From assembly GCA_900542635.1 (NCBI GenBank), contig UQOJ01000021.1, positions 1 to 29,419 on the forward strand: DNA of 29,419 nt. The letters are read 5' to 3'. The notes below the pieces were generated by a model. The model searched no databases and was not told the origin of the DNA. It saw nothing but the letters and a program-made list of their open reading frames with translations. Source of the stretch: an uncultured Collinsella sp. GTDB taxonomy: Bacteria; Actinomycetota; Coriobacteriia; Coriobacteriales; Coriobacteriaceae. This document shows, one piece after another, positions 8,152 through 15,612 of this stretch (its first letter is position 1; every line of letters begins with the position of its first letter). A program made the position numbers and the translations under genes.

Positions 8152-8973
8152 ATGCCCTACCTGCTTTCTTGTGACATTCATACCCATACGATGTTCTCTG
8201 CGCATGCATATTCGACCATTGAGGAGAATGTGTACTGGGCGGCAGAGCGTGGTCTGCAGGTACTCGGATCTGCCGACCATTTGAGCTCTATGGTTACGGC
8301 TTGCCCCAATGACCTGCGCAGTTACCAGTTCTTTATCAACCAGGATATCTGGCCGCGCATTTGGAGCGGCGTGCTGGTGCTGCGTGGTGCCGAGGCCGAT
8401 ATCGTTTCGCTGGACGGAAGCCTGTTTGGCGAGGACACTCCTGTCACGCTCGATATTGCCGGCGATTCGTACAGCCGTCAGCATTCGCTGTTCGATTTGG
8501 TTACGCGTAATTTGGATTATTTGGTTGCGAGCGTGCATAATCCGCAGATTGCTGAGGGCGCGACGCTGGCCCAGACGACCGAGATGTATATCAATGCCCT
8601 GGAGCACCCCAAGGTGTTCATGCTGGGTCACACGGGGCGTTCGGGCGTGCCGTTCGATATCGACGAGGTGCTGTTGGCAGCTAAGGCCAAGCACAAGATT
8701 ATTGAGATCAACAACCATAGTCTTGAACACGGTGTCGACACTGAGCATTGGGCCGTATGCCGCAAGATCGCCGAGCGCTGCGCCGAGCTGGGCGTGGGCA
8801 TTGGCGTGTCAACCGATGCCCACATTGGCATGGCCATTGGCAAGCTCGATCACGCGCGCAAGATGCTCGACGAGATTCACTTCCCGCTGGATTTGATCGT
8901 GACGCGCGACCGCGAGACGCTGCTGCGCGAGATGGCGGCAGCCGGCGTGTGCGATCTGCGCAATGGGATGTAG
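8152..8973 (+). CDS. PHP-domain phosphatase, YcdX-like
   Basis: 273-aa protein of the PHP (polymerase and histidinol phosphatase) fold, a metal-dependent phosphoesterase. The N-terminal metal motif DIHTHT is at residues 8-13, followed by SAHAYSTIEEN, which strongly resembles the E. coli YcdX type rather than HisK. Further conserved metal ligands appear in GSADH, ASVHN, GHTGR, EINNHS and STDAHIG. ATG 8152 is fixed by AAGGAG (8141-8146). No histidine biosynthesis genes are nearby, so a role as histidinol phosphatase is not supported by context. It is followed by a terminator that faces the convergent methyltransferase gene. Confidence 0.88.
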   Translation: MPYLLSCDIHTHTMFSAHAYSTIEENVYWAAERGLQVLGSADHLSSMVTACPNDLRSYQFFINQDIWPRIWSGVLVLRGAEADIVSLDGSLFGEDTPVTLDIAGDSYSRQHSLFDLVTRNLDYLVASVHNPQIAEGATLAQTTEMYINALEHPKVFMLGHTGRSGVPFDIDEVLLAAKAKHKIIEINNHSLEHGVDTEHWAVCRKIAERCAELGVGIGVSTDAHIGMAIGKLDHARKMLDEIHFPLDLIVTRDRETLLREMAAAGVCDLRNGM

Positions 8974-8993
8974 CGGAGTTTATAAACCAAGCG

Positions 8994-9024
8994 AAGGGGG
9001 CGGCCCAGGCGGGTCGCCCCCTTT
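8994..9024. terminator. Terminator between convergent PHP and methyltransferase genes
   Basis: A stem pairs 8994-9006 with 9011-9023 (AAGGGGGCGGCCC against GGGTCGCCCCCTT, one G-T pair) around an AGGC loop. It is followed by TCTTG on the + strand. It mainly serves the + strand gene; the tail on the - strand is poorer in T. Confidence 0.8.
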
Positions 9025-9051
9025 CTTGTCCCAAAAATCTACTGAGGTTGG

Positions 9052-10500
9052 TTAGCGGCGTTCGAGGACCGCTACGGTTTCGGTGTGGTCGGTGTGAGGG
9101 AACATGTCGACGGGCGTGATCTTGAGCAGGCGATAGCCTCCGTCGAGGAGCTGATGCAGGTCGCGCTCTTGAGTTACGGGGTTGCAGCTGATATAGGTGA
9201 TGCGGCGCGGCTTAAGCGCGCAGGCAGCTTCGAGGAACTCGGGCGTGGAGCCGGCGCGCGGCGGATCGATAGAAAGGACATCGACCCGCTCGTTGTTGTC
9301 GGCGGCATCTAGGATGTAGTCGGTGGCATCGTCGGCCATAAACCAAGCGCTGCGGGTGAGGCCGTTGAGCTCGGCATTACGACGTGCGTCGGCAATGCCG
9401 GCGTGGTTACGCTCCACGCCAAGCAGCATAATGCCGACGCCCTTGTCCCGGGCGGCTTTGGCTGCGCACAGGCCGATAGTTCCGCTACCGCAATAGGCAT
9501 CCATGAGTACGTCGCCCTGCTGCAGGTCCATGCCGTCAATCGCGAGCTGATAGAGCAGCTCGGTCTGCTGCGGGTTGGTCTGGTAGAACGCGGTGGGGGA
9601 GATATCGAACTCGCAGCCGAGCAGCTGGTCGCGCATGCACTCGGCGCCATATACAATGCGGGTTTCCTCGCCGAGGATGGCGTTGCCGGGACGTCCGTTG
9701 ATGTTTTGGGCGACGGTGACGATGTGCGGATTGAGTGCGGCGACAGCCTCAAAGAACTCCTGCGCATGCGGCAAGTCGCGCTGAGCGGTCACGAGCGTGA
9801 CCATGACCTGGTCGGTACGCCAACCGCAGCGGACGACGGCATAGCGAAGCAAACCAAGATGCTTGTCCTCATTAAAGGCGGGAATATGCAGCCGCTCAGC
9901 TTCGCGTGCGATGCCGTTGAGAATCTGACGGGCGCCCGGTGCCTCGACGGGGCATTCGGGTACGGCAACGATCTTGTGCGTGCCGCGCTCAAAGAAACCG
10001 CAACGGACGGCGCCCTCCTTACCGGGAGCAAAGGGAGTGGCAGCCTTATGACGAAAGCCACGCGGCGCAGGATATTTACCCGGGTCGCCCAGGGTGACGC
10101 CCATACCGCGAATGGGGTCGACGGTTAAGCCCTCATGCTCGCAAAGAGCAGCAAAAAGCTCCTCCATAGCAGCCTGCTTAGCTGCCAACTGCTTTTTATA
10201 AGGACGATTGAGCGTCGTACACCCACCGCAAGCTTTCATGATGGAACAAGGAGACTTGGAATCAACGGCCTTGCGCGCAGACGGAACCGGATTCTTATAC
10301 GGGCGCTTGGAGCGAGTCTGAGAAGCCTTATCCTCGCTCCGACGAGAGCCGGGACGCTTGGCCTTAGCCCTGTTCTTGGTCGATTTGCTTTTTGCAGCTT
10401 TAGAAGACTTGGATTTCGAAGAAGATTTCTCCTCCTTCGACCCCTCAACCGCCTCCACCAAAGCACGACGAGCCCTACGCTCCGCACGAGATTCTGCCAT
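9052..10500 (-). CDS. rlmD: 23S rRNA m5U methyltransferase, RlmD/TrmA family
   Basis: SAM-dependent methyltransferase that makes 5-methyluridine in RNA; RlmD modifies U1939 of 23S rRNA. The [4Fe-4S] ligands C85, C91 and C94 (PCSIMKACGGC) plus a later Cys (VAVPECPVE) are present. Catalytic motifs are YCGSGTIGL (SAM loop), DPPRAG, and YISCNP with the nucleophilic Cys. The first 80 residues are a Lys/Ser/Arg-rich, low-complexity extension that replaces the usual TRAM domain. I prefer the ATG at 10500 over an in-frame GTG at 10512 because GGAG lies 6 nt upstream of the ATG. Family members also methylate tRNA U54, so target is inferred; RlmD and TrmFO-like roles cannot be separated here. Confidence 0.88.
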   Translation of the reverse strand: MAESRAERRARRALVEAVEGSKEEKSSSKSKSSKAAKSKSTKNRAKAKRPGSRRSEDKASQTRSKRPYKNPVPSARKAVDSKSPCSIMKACGGCTTLNRPYKKQLAAKQAAMEELFAALCEHEGLTVDPIRGMGVTLGDPGKYPAPRGFRHKAATPFAPGKEGAVRCGFFERGTHKIVAVPECPVEAPGARQILNGIAREAERLHIPAFNEDKHLGLLRYAVVRCGWRTDQVMVTLVTAQRDLPHAQEFFEAVAALNPHIVTVAQNINGRPGNAILGEETRIVYGAECMRDQLLGCEFDISPTAFYQTNPQQTELLYQLAIDGMDLQQGDVLMDAYCGSGTIGLCAAKAARDKGVGIMLLGVERNHAGIADARRNAELNGLTRSAWFMADDATDYILDAADNNERVDVLSIDPPRAGSTPEFLEAACALKPRRITYISCNPVTQERDLHQLLDGGYRLLKITPVDMFPHTDHTETVAVLERR

Positions 10501-10537
10501 CAATAACTCCACTTATTCATGAATTAAAGCTGCAAGT

Positions 10538-10544
10538 ATTGTAC
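10538..10544 (-). promoter_or_regulatory. -10 box (GTACAAT) for the RNA methyltransferase gene
   Basis: On the minus strand GTACAAT ends 37 nt before the ATG at 10500. It is another member of the TACAAT group; no good -35 at standard spacing. Confidence 0.45.
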
Positions 10545-10607
10545 CGTGCCAAGCCAGCAGACGATATGCAAGTGGTTTATTCGTGTCAGTGATAAGCCCA
10601 ACGACGG

Positions 10608-10746
10608 TTGCCCGCCGCGTGAGGGGTGTGGGGGTTAAGTTTATCGCGAGTTCCGCACGAACAGGAGGCCACTTAATGTGGCCTCCGTCGTGAGCAGGAC
10701 TGTAGAGCAGGAAACTTAACCCCCACACCCCTCACGCGGCGGGCAA
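10608..10746. repeat. 139-bp element with perfect 35-bp terminal inverted repeats and nested hairpin
   Basis: The outer arms 10608-10642 and 10712-10746 are perfectly complementary over 35 bp and include GGGGTGTGGGGGTTAAGTTT. The 69-bp centre has its own hairpin: GGAGGCCAC (10664-10672) and GTGGCCTCC (10678-10686) around TTAAT, extended by CACGA/TCGTG (10656-10660 with 10688-10692). It fills most of the 338-bp gap between the methyltransferase and the ABC importer. It has no T-run and no credible ORF. It could be a MITE-like or REP-pair element, or a structured RNA. Confidence 0.85.
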
Positions 10747-10753
10747 ACTCGCC

Positions 10754-10782
10754 TTGTGCTCTATCACGCTAAAGTGTATGAT
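10754..10782 (+). promoter_or_regulatory. Sigma-A type promoter of the amino acid ABC importer operon
   Basis: TTGTGC (10754-10759) and TATGAT (10777-10782) are separated by exactly 17 nt, 56 nt before the binding-protein start codon. It lies immediately after the 35-bp inverted repeat. Confidence 0.6.
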
Positions 10783-10838
10783 TCTGAACGTTACATGACT
10801 CACTTTACCTAACTAAAGTGCCGCCAAGGGGGAATACC

Positions 10839-11687
10839 ATGAATACCGATATGTCTCGTCGTCAGTTTGTTGGTCTAGCCGGCTCGCTCGCCATGGTGCT
10901 TGGCCTTGGTCTTGTCGGTTGCGGCGGTGGTGCCGATAAGGGTTCCGCTGCAGCCAAGGACGTGAAGGGCGCTGCGGAGTCCAAGAAGCTCGTGGTGGGC
11001 TTTGATAAGTCCTATCCTCCGTACGGCTTTGTGGGCGACGATGGCGAGTACACCGGCTTTGATCTCAATCTGGCCAAGGCTGTTGCCGATAAGCAGGGCT
11101 GGGAGGTCAAATACGAAGCCATCGACTGGGACGCTAAGGACACGCTGCTTAACTCGGGCGCCATCAACTGCATCTGGAACGGCTTTACCATGGAGGGTCG
11201 CGAGGACGACTACACGTTCTCCGAGCCGTACATGCTCAACGAGCAGGTGCTGGTGGTCAAGAAGGATGCGGGCATCAAGAGTTGGGACGATCTTGCCGGC
11301 AAGACCGTGATTACCCAGACCGATTCCGCTGCGCAGGATGTGCTCGAGGGTGATCAGAAGGATCTGGCGGCGACATTTGCCACGCTCGATACGATCGGCG
11401 AGTACAACACGGCCTTTATGCAGCTCGAGAGCGGCGCGGTCGATGCCGTGGCTTGCGACCTTTCGATTGCCCAGTATCAGCTTGCCGCCAAGCCCGATGC
11501 CTATACGCAGCTTGATGAGCCGCTGTCCAGCGAGCACTACGCCGTCGGCTTTAAGAAGGGCGACACCAAGTCGGCCGACGCCGTGACCGAGTCGCTCAAG
11601 GCGCTCTACGAGGACGGCACGGTTAAGGACCTGTGCGACAAATATGCAGATTACGGCCTGTCTTTCGATAATTGGGTGCTCAAGTAA
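10839..11687 (+). CDS. Amino acid ABC transporter substrate-binding lipoprotein
   Basis: Extracytoplasmic solute-binding protein of family 3 (polar amino acids), which captures ligand and delivers it to the permease. The N-terminus combines a twin-arginine motif (SRRQFVGL) with a hydrophobic stretch and a lipobox (GLVGC), so it is probably Tat-exported and lipid-anchored. The body shows family-3 signatures: VVGFDKSYPPYGFVGDDGEY, GFDLNLAKAVA, and WNGFTMEGREDDYTFSEPY. The length of 282 aa is normal. The ATG at 10839 is preceded by AAGGGGGA (10826-10833); a GTG at 10818 is less likely. It is the first gene of a three-gene importer operon with its own promoter. Ligand is not decidable; basic or polar amino acids fit the family. 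Confidence 0.92.
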   Translation: MNTDMSRRQFVGLAGSLAMVLGLGLVGCGGGADKGSAAAKDVKGAAESKKLVVGFDKSYPPYGFVGDDGEYTGFDLNLAKAVADKQGWEVKYEAIDWDAKDTLLNSGAINCIWNGFTMEGREDDYTFSEPYMLNEQVLVVKKDAGIKSWDDLAGKTVITQTDSAAQDVLEGDQKDLAATFATLDTIGEYNTAFMQLESGAVDAVACDLSIAQYQLAAKPDAYTQLDEPLSSEHYAVGFKKGDTKSADAVTESLKALYEDGTVKDLCDKYADYGLSFDNWVLK

Positions 11688-12340
11688 TGTCTATTCAGGT
11701 CATGATGCAGATGCTTGGCCAGGGATTCTTGGTCAGTTTGCAGTTGTTTGTGCTGACGCTGCTCGGGTCGATTCCGCTGGGAATCCCCGTGGCGTTTATG
11801 CGCATGAGCAAAATTGCGCCGCTTCGCTGGATTGCGCGCATCTATATTTCGGTGATGCGCGGCACGCCGCTCATGCTACAGATGTTTGCCATCTACTTTG
11901 CCCCGTATTACGTGTTTGGTATTTCGCTCACGCCCGATTCCAAGTGGACGGCGTGCGTTGTGGCGTTCATCATCAACTACGCCGGTTACTTTGCCGAGAT
12001 CTATCGCTCGGGCCTGCAGTCCATTCCTCGCGGTCAATACGAGGCTGCCGAGGTGCTGGGCTATTCGCGCGTGCAGACGTTTCTGTATATCGTGATGCCG
12101 CAGGTCGCCAAGCGCATTCTGCCGGCGATGGGCAACGAGATCATCACGCTGGTCAAGGACACGTCGTTGGCGTTTGCCATTGGCGTGGGTGAGATGTTCT
12201 CGACCGCCAAGGCGCTGGTCGCCTCGCAGGTGAGCATGGTGCCGTTTGCGATTGCGGCACTGATCTACTGGGTCTTTAACTTTGTGGTCGAGATGCTGCT
12301 GGGCGCCGCCGAGAAAAAATTGGATTACTACCATGATTAA
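11687..12340 (+). CDS. Amino acid ABC transporter permease
   Basis: Inner-membrane permease of the HisM/GlnP type. It has several membrane segments, beginning with about residues 12-32. The cytoplasmic EAA loop that contacts the ATPase is visible as EAAEVLGYSRVQTFLYIVMP. Length 217 aa is standard. The ATG at 11687 overlaps the stop of the binding-protein gene by one base (TAATG), indicating translational coupling; an upstream TTG at 11672 is unlikely. A single permease gene is present, so it probably works as a homodimer. It ends 8 nt inside the ATPase gene. Confidence 0.93.
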   Translation: MSIQVMMQMLGQGFLVSLQLFVLTLLGSIPLGIPVAFMRMSKIAPLRWIARIYISVMRGTPLMLQMFAIYFAPYYVFGISLTPDSKWTACVVAFIINYAGYFAEIYRSGLQSIPRGQYEAAEVLGYSRVQTFLYIVMPQVAKRILPAMGNEIITLVKDTSLAFAIGVGEMFSTAKALVASQVSMVPFAIAALIYWVFNFVVEMLLGAAEKKLDYYHD

Positions 12341-13097
12341 TTCGGTAATGAATATATCGAACGCGCGTAAGGCGTTTGGCGGCAATGAGGTGCTCAAGGA
12401 TATCTCGCTCGAGGTCAAGCGTGGCGAGGTCGTGGCGATTATCGGGCCTTCGGGTGGCGGCAAGTCCACGCTGCTGCGGTGTGCCACGCTGCTCGAGATG
12501 CTCGACGGAGGCTCGCTCTCGTTTGGTGACCTTGCCGTTGCGACGGATGCGGGTTCGGGCGCAGTCTATGCGAAGGGCGATGTACCTAAACAGGCGCGCT
12601 CGCGGTTTGGTCTGGTGTTTCAGAATTACAACCTGTTCCCGCACTATACCGTGATGAAAAACATCATCGACGCGCCGATCCGCGTGCTTAAGCGCCCGCG
12701 CGAGCAGGCGGAGGCCCGTGCACACGAGCTTATTGCACAGATGGGGCTGACGGGCAACGAGAACAAGGTGCCGTGCGAGCTTTCGGGCGGTCAGCAGCAG
12801 CGCGTGAGTATTGCCCGCGCCTTGGCGCTCGACCCGGAGATCTTGTTCTTTGACGAGCCGACCTCGGCGCTCGATCCCGAGCTAACGGCCGAGGTGCTGC
12901 GTGTCATTAAAGACCTTGCCGCGCAGAATATGACGATGGTGATTGTGACCCACGCGATGCAGTTTGCGCGCGATGTTGCCGATCGCGTGGTCTTTATGGA
13001 CGGAGGCCGTATTGTCGAGGAGGGGCCTGCCGATCAGGTTATCGGCCATCCGCACGAGCAGCGCACGCGTGAGTTCTTGAGCCGTATCGAGGGGTAG
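12333..13097 (+). CDS. Amino acid ABC transporter ATP-binding protein
   Basis: ATPase that powers the importer. Walker A GPSGGGKST is at residues 38-46; the Q-loop (FQNYNLFPHYTV), signature LSGGQQQRV, Walker B ILFFDEPTSALDP and the H-loop (VTHAMQFARDVADRV) are all intact and of the GlnQ/HisP class. It carries a longer than usual segment between Walker A and the Q-loop (about residues 65-90). Length 254 aa. The ATG at 12333 overlaps the permease gene by 8 nt; an alternative ATG at 12348 is possible because neither has a strong ribosome site. A terminator follows. Confidence 0.94.
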   Translation: MINSVMNISNARKAFGGNEVLKDISLEVKRGEVVAIIGPSGGGKSTLLRCATLLEMLDGGSLSFGDLAVATDAGSGAVYAKGDVPKQARSRFGLVFQNYNLFPHYTVMKNIIDAPIRVLKRPREQAEARAHELIAQMGLTGNENKVPCELSGGQQQRVSIARALALDPEILFFDEPTSALDPELTAEVLRVIKDLAAQNMTMVIVTHAMQFARDVADRVVFMDGGRIVEEGPADQVIGHPHEQRTREFLSRIEG

Positions 13098-13130
13098 GCT
13101 CAGGAATTTACTCAACTATTAATTGAGGCG

Positions 13131-13168
13131 AAGCCGCCGCAGGTCTTACGGTCTGTGGCGGCTTTTTG
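13131..13168 (+). terminator. Rho-independent terminator of the ABC importer operon
   Basis: AAGCCGCCGCAG (13131-13142) pairs with CTGTGGCGGCTT (13153-13164), with one G-T pair, around a 10-nt loop and runs into TTTTT-G-TTT. Confidence 0.92.
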
Positions 13169-13407
13169 TTTGCATCGACGGGGTTCAATAATCGCCTCAC
13201 AAGCTTGTCTCTTCCTCTCGCCGCCTGTATTCATACGTGCGCCGAAAGGTATGCATGGACAGCCGCCCGTGAGGGTAGGGTGGTGGCATAGGACATTTGG
13301 AGGGTGAGTCGGCTCGGCTGCCGACCATGCTGCTCCCGGGATGGCACCGACCGCGAACTCTCCCCGTTGGCGTCGCGCATTGCGCGCGGCCCTGCAAGGA
13401 GGTCATC
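13169..13407 (+). other. Non-coding leader region of the EF-G-like gene
   Basis: About 240 bp without a gene. A small hairpin GTCGGC-TCGGCT-GCCGAC (13308-13325) and a GCGC-rich hairpin around 13373-13388 precede the AAGGAGG ribosome site (13396-13402). No confident promoter was found; TTGTTT with TAATCG at 17-nt spacing near 13166-13194 is weak. No known riboswitch was recognised. Confidence 0.35.
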
Positions 13408-15483
13408 ATGGGTGCTCCCAAGACCGGTAACGTAAGGAACGTGGTGCTCGTAGGCCAAGGCGGGGTGGGCAAGACTTCACTCGCCGAAGCCATGCTCCAC
13501 CTTTCCGGCAAGACCGCCCGCCTGGGCGGCCACGACGGCACCAAGCCCACGCTCGACTATGACCCCGAAGAGGTCAAGCGTGCGTTTTCCATCTCGACGA
13601 CCATTGCGCCGATCGACTGGAAGGGCGCGCGCATCAATGTGCTCGATGCCCCGTGCTACCCCGATTTTATCGGCGACGCCTTTGCCGCGATGAGCGTCTG
13701 CGAGACGGCTCTGTTTGTGGTCGACGCCGAGGCCGGCCCGCAGCCTACGACGGTTAAGCTCTGGTATGCCGCCGAGGACCTGCGCCTGGCGCGTGCGGTG
13801 TTCGTAAACCGCCTGTCGCGCTCCGAGGCCAGCTTTGCGACCACGATGGACCTGCTGCAGGAGCGCTTTGGCACGCGCCTGGGCGCCGTGACCCTTCCCT
13901 GGGGCGAGGGCGAGGACTTTGACGGCATCATCGACCTGGTGCGCATGAAGGCGCGCCATTGCAACGGCACCGAAGCCGTTGAGTCGGAGATTCCCGAGGA
14001 GTATCGTGCCCAGGCCGAGGAGGCCCATGACCATCTGTGCGAGTTGGTGGCCGAGGCCGACGATGAGCTGATGATGAAGTACCTGGAAGGCGAGGAGACG
14101 CTGACGCAGGAGGAGCTTGAAGGCCTGCTGTCGAAGGCGATCGCCGAGCGCATCTTTGTGCCGGTCTTTGCGGGCGATTGCATTAAGGAGCAGGGCGTCA
14201 ACTCGCTGATGGACGACATCGCGACGTACTTCCCGGCGCCGACCGACTACGGCGAGATGCCGCTTATCGACGGCGATTCGCTCAAGATTTCGAGCGACGA
14301 TGATCGTCCGGTGGCGTTTGTGTTTAAGACCCTGGCTGATCCGCAGCAGGGTCGCATCAGCTTTATCAAGGTGCTGACGGGCACGCTTGAGCCGGGCCTT
14401 GAGCTGGTCAACGCCCGCACGCGCAAGGGCGACCGTCTGGCTCACCTGTATGTGATGTGCGGCCGCGACATGACCGAGGTCGGTCACGCCTATGCCGGCG
14501 ACATTATCGTGGCACCCAAGCTGGCGGCCGAGACGGGCGATACGCTCTCGATTACCGGCAAGGTCGAGGCTGCGGCGTTTAAGTTCCCCAACTCGCAGTA
14601 CCGCATTGCCATCGAGGCCGAGAATCGCGGCGACGAAGAGAAGCTCTACACGTTTATCGAGAAGGCCTGCAAGGCCGATCCGACCATGAGCATCGACCGC
14701 GACGAGGAGACCGGCCAGACCATTATCTCCGCCGTTGGTGAGGCGCAGGTTTCGGTGCTGCTCAACCGTCTGGAGGACCGCACCAAGGTCGCTGCCAAGA
14801 GCGTGCCGATCCGCATCCCGTATCGCGAGACCATCCGCCGCACGGCAAGCGCCCAGGGCCGCCACAAGAAGCAGACCGGTGGTGCCGGTCAGTATGGCGA
14901 CTGCTGGCTGCGCGTTGAGCCGCTCATTGGGCCCGACGGCACGAGCGACGGCTACGAGTTTGTGGATGAGGTCGTGGGCGGCCGCATTCCGCGCTCGCTC
15001 ATCCCTGCCGTGGACAAGGGCGTCCAGGAGACCATGAAGGACGGTATTATTGCCGGCTATCCGCTCACGGGCATTCGCGTCGCGGTGTATGACGGCTCGT
15101 ATCACAGCGTCGACTCCAACGAGATGGCGTTCCGCGCGGCGGCTCGCATCGGCCTGCGCAAGGCATGCGCCGATGCCGACCCGGTGGTGCTGGAGCCCAT
15201 CGAGGAAATCACGGTGACTATCCCCGAGAGCTACGCCGGCGCCGTGATGGGCGACATCTCGGCATCGCGCGGTCGCGTGACGGGCATGGAGACCGATGAG
15301 CGCGGCGACACCGTGGTCATCGCACAGGCGCCTCTCGCCGAGTTGACGGATTACTCGACTCGTCTGCGCTCTATCACGCGCGGCACGGGCGACTTTACCA
15401 TGAAGCCCGCAGGCTATGAGCAGGTGCCTTATGACGTTCAGGCCAAGCTGGTCGAGCGCTATGAGGAGGGTCGCGCCAAGTAG
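13408..15483 (+). CDS. Elongation factor G-like protein (EF-G paralogue) with degenerate G motifs
   Basis: 691-aa translational-GTPase-family protein. The P-loop GQGGVGKTS is intact (residues 16-24). G3 reads DAPCYPDF (80-87) instead of the canonical DTPGHVDF, so the catalytic His position holds Tyr. G4 reads NRLS (134-137) in place of NKxD, losing the guanine-reading Asp. Domains II to V follow at normal length, including the domain IV/V stretches GGAGQYGDCWLRVEP and MGDISASRGRVTGMETDE. Related EF-G2/FusA2-type paralogues exist in actinobacteria and their role is uncertain. ATG 13408 has AAGGAGG upstream; an ORF extension to 13297 lacks a ribosome site. The true fusA, usually beside rpsL/rpsG, is not here. 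Confidence 0.9.
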   Translation: MGAPKTGNVRNVVLVGQGGVGKTSLAEAMLHLSGKTARLGGHDGTKPTLDYDPEEVKRAFSISTTIAPIDWKGARINVLDAPCYPDFIGDAFAAMSVCETALFVVDAEAGPQPTTVKLWYAAEDLRLARAVFVNRLSRSEASFATTMDLLQERFGTRLGAVTLPWGEGEDFDGIIDLVRMKARHCNGTEAVESEIPEEYRAQAEEAHDHLCELVAEADDELMMKYLEGEETLTQEELEGLLSKAIAERIFVPVFAGDCIKEQGVNSLMDDIATYFPAPTDYGEMPLIDGDSLKISSDDDRPVAFVFKTLADPQQGRISFIKVLTGTLEPGLELVNARTRKGDRLAHLYVMCGRDMTEVGHAYAGDIIVAPKLAAETGDTLSITGKVEAAAFKFPNSQYRIAIEAENRGDEEKLYTFIEKACKADPTMSIDRDEETGQTIISAVGEAQVSVLLNRLEDRTKVAAKSVPIRIPYRETIRRTASAQGRHKKQTGGAGQYGDCWLRVEPLIGPDGTSDGYEFVDEVVGGRIPRSLIPAVDKGVQETMKDGIIAGYPLTGIRVAVYDGSYHSVDSNEMAFRAAARIGLRKACADADPVVLEPIEEITVTIPESYAGAVMGDISASRGRVTGMETDERGDTVVIAQAPLAELTDYSTRLRSITRGTGDFTMKPAGYEQVPYDVQAKLVERYEEGRAK

Positions 15484-15518
15484 CGTGTGATTTTGCCTGC
15501 AATGTAGGTGCTGACGAA

Positions 15519-15548
15519 AGGGCCGCCTTGGGTAACCGGGGCGGCCCT
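15519..15548 (+). terminator. Hairpin terminator after the EF-G-like gene
   Basis: AGGGCCGCC (15519-15527) pairs with GGCGGCCCT (15540-15548); ATTTG follows. The T-run is short, so efficiency is uncertain. It also faces the convergent nuclease gene. Confidence 0.65.
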
Positions 15549-15551
15549 ATT

Positions 15552-15589
15552 TGATCCTTTGGGACGGAGGAAAACGGATCATTTTTTTT
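15552..15589 (+). terminator. Second, weaker terminator with strong T-run
   Basis: TGATCC (15552-15557) pairs with GGATCA (15576-15581) and is followed by eight T (15582-15589). The stem is only 6 bp with a long loop, but the T-run is the best in this gap. It may back up the preceding hairpin. Confidence 0.45.
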
Positions 15590-15612
15590 GGTTACGGGCA
15601 GCGCGGCCGGCA

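Noticed and set aside
10513..10728. 71-codon minus-strand open frame in the 35-bp inverted repeat region
   Set aside because: It runs through the hairpin element, has no ribosome site and no recognisable protein.
13308..13407. T-box-like sequence (GGGATGGCACCGACCGCG) before the EF-G-like gene
   Set aside because: It has an extra base against the T-box consensus, no stem I or specifier loop is visible, and the downstream gene is not an aminoacyl-tRNA synthetase or amino acid gene.
13477..15105. 542-codon minus-strand open frame over the EF-G-like gene
   Set aside because: Antisense shadow with the same atypical composition and no start signal.
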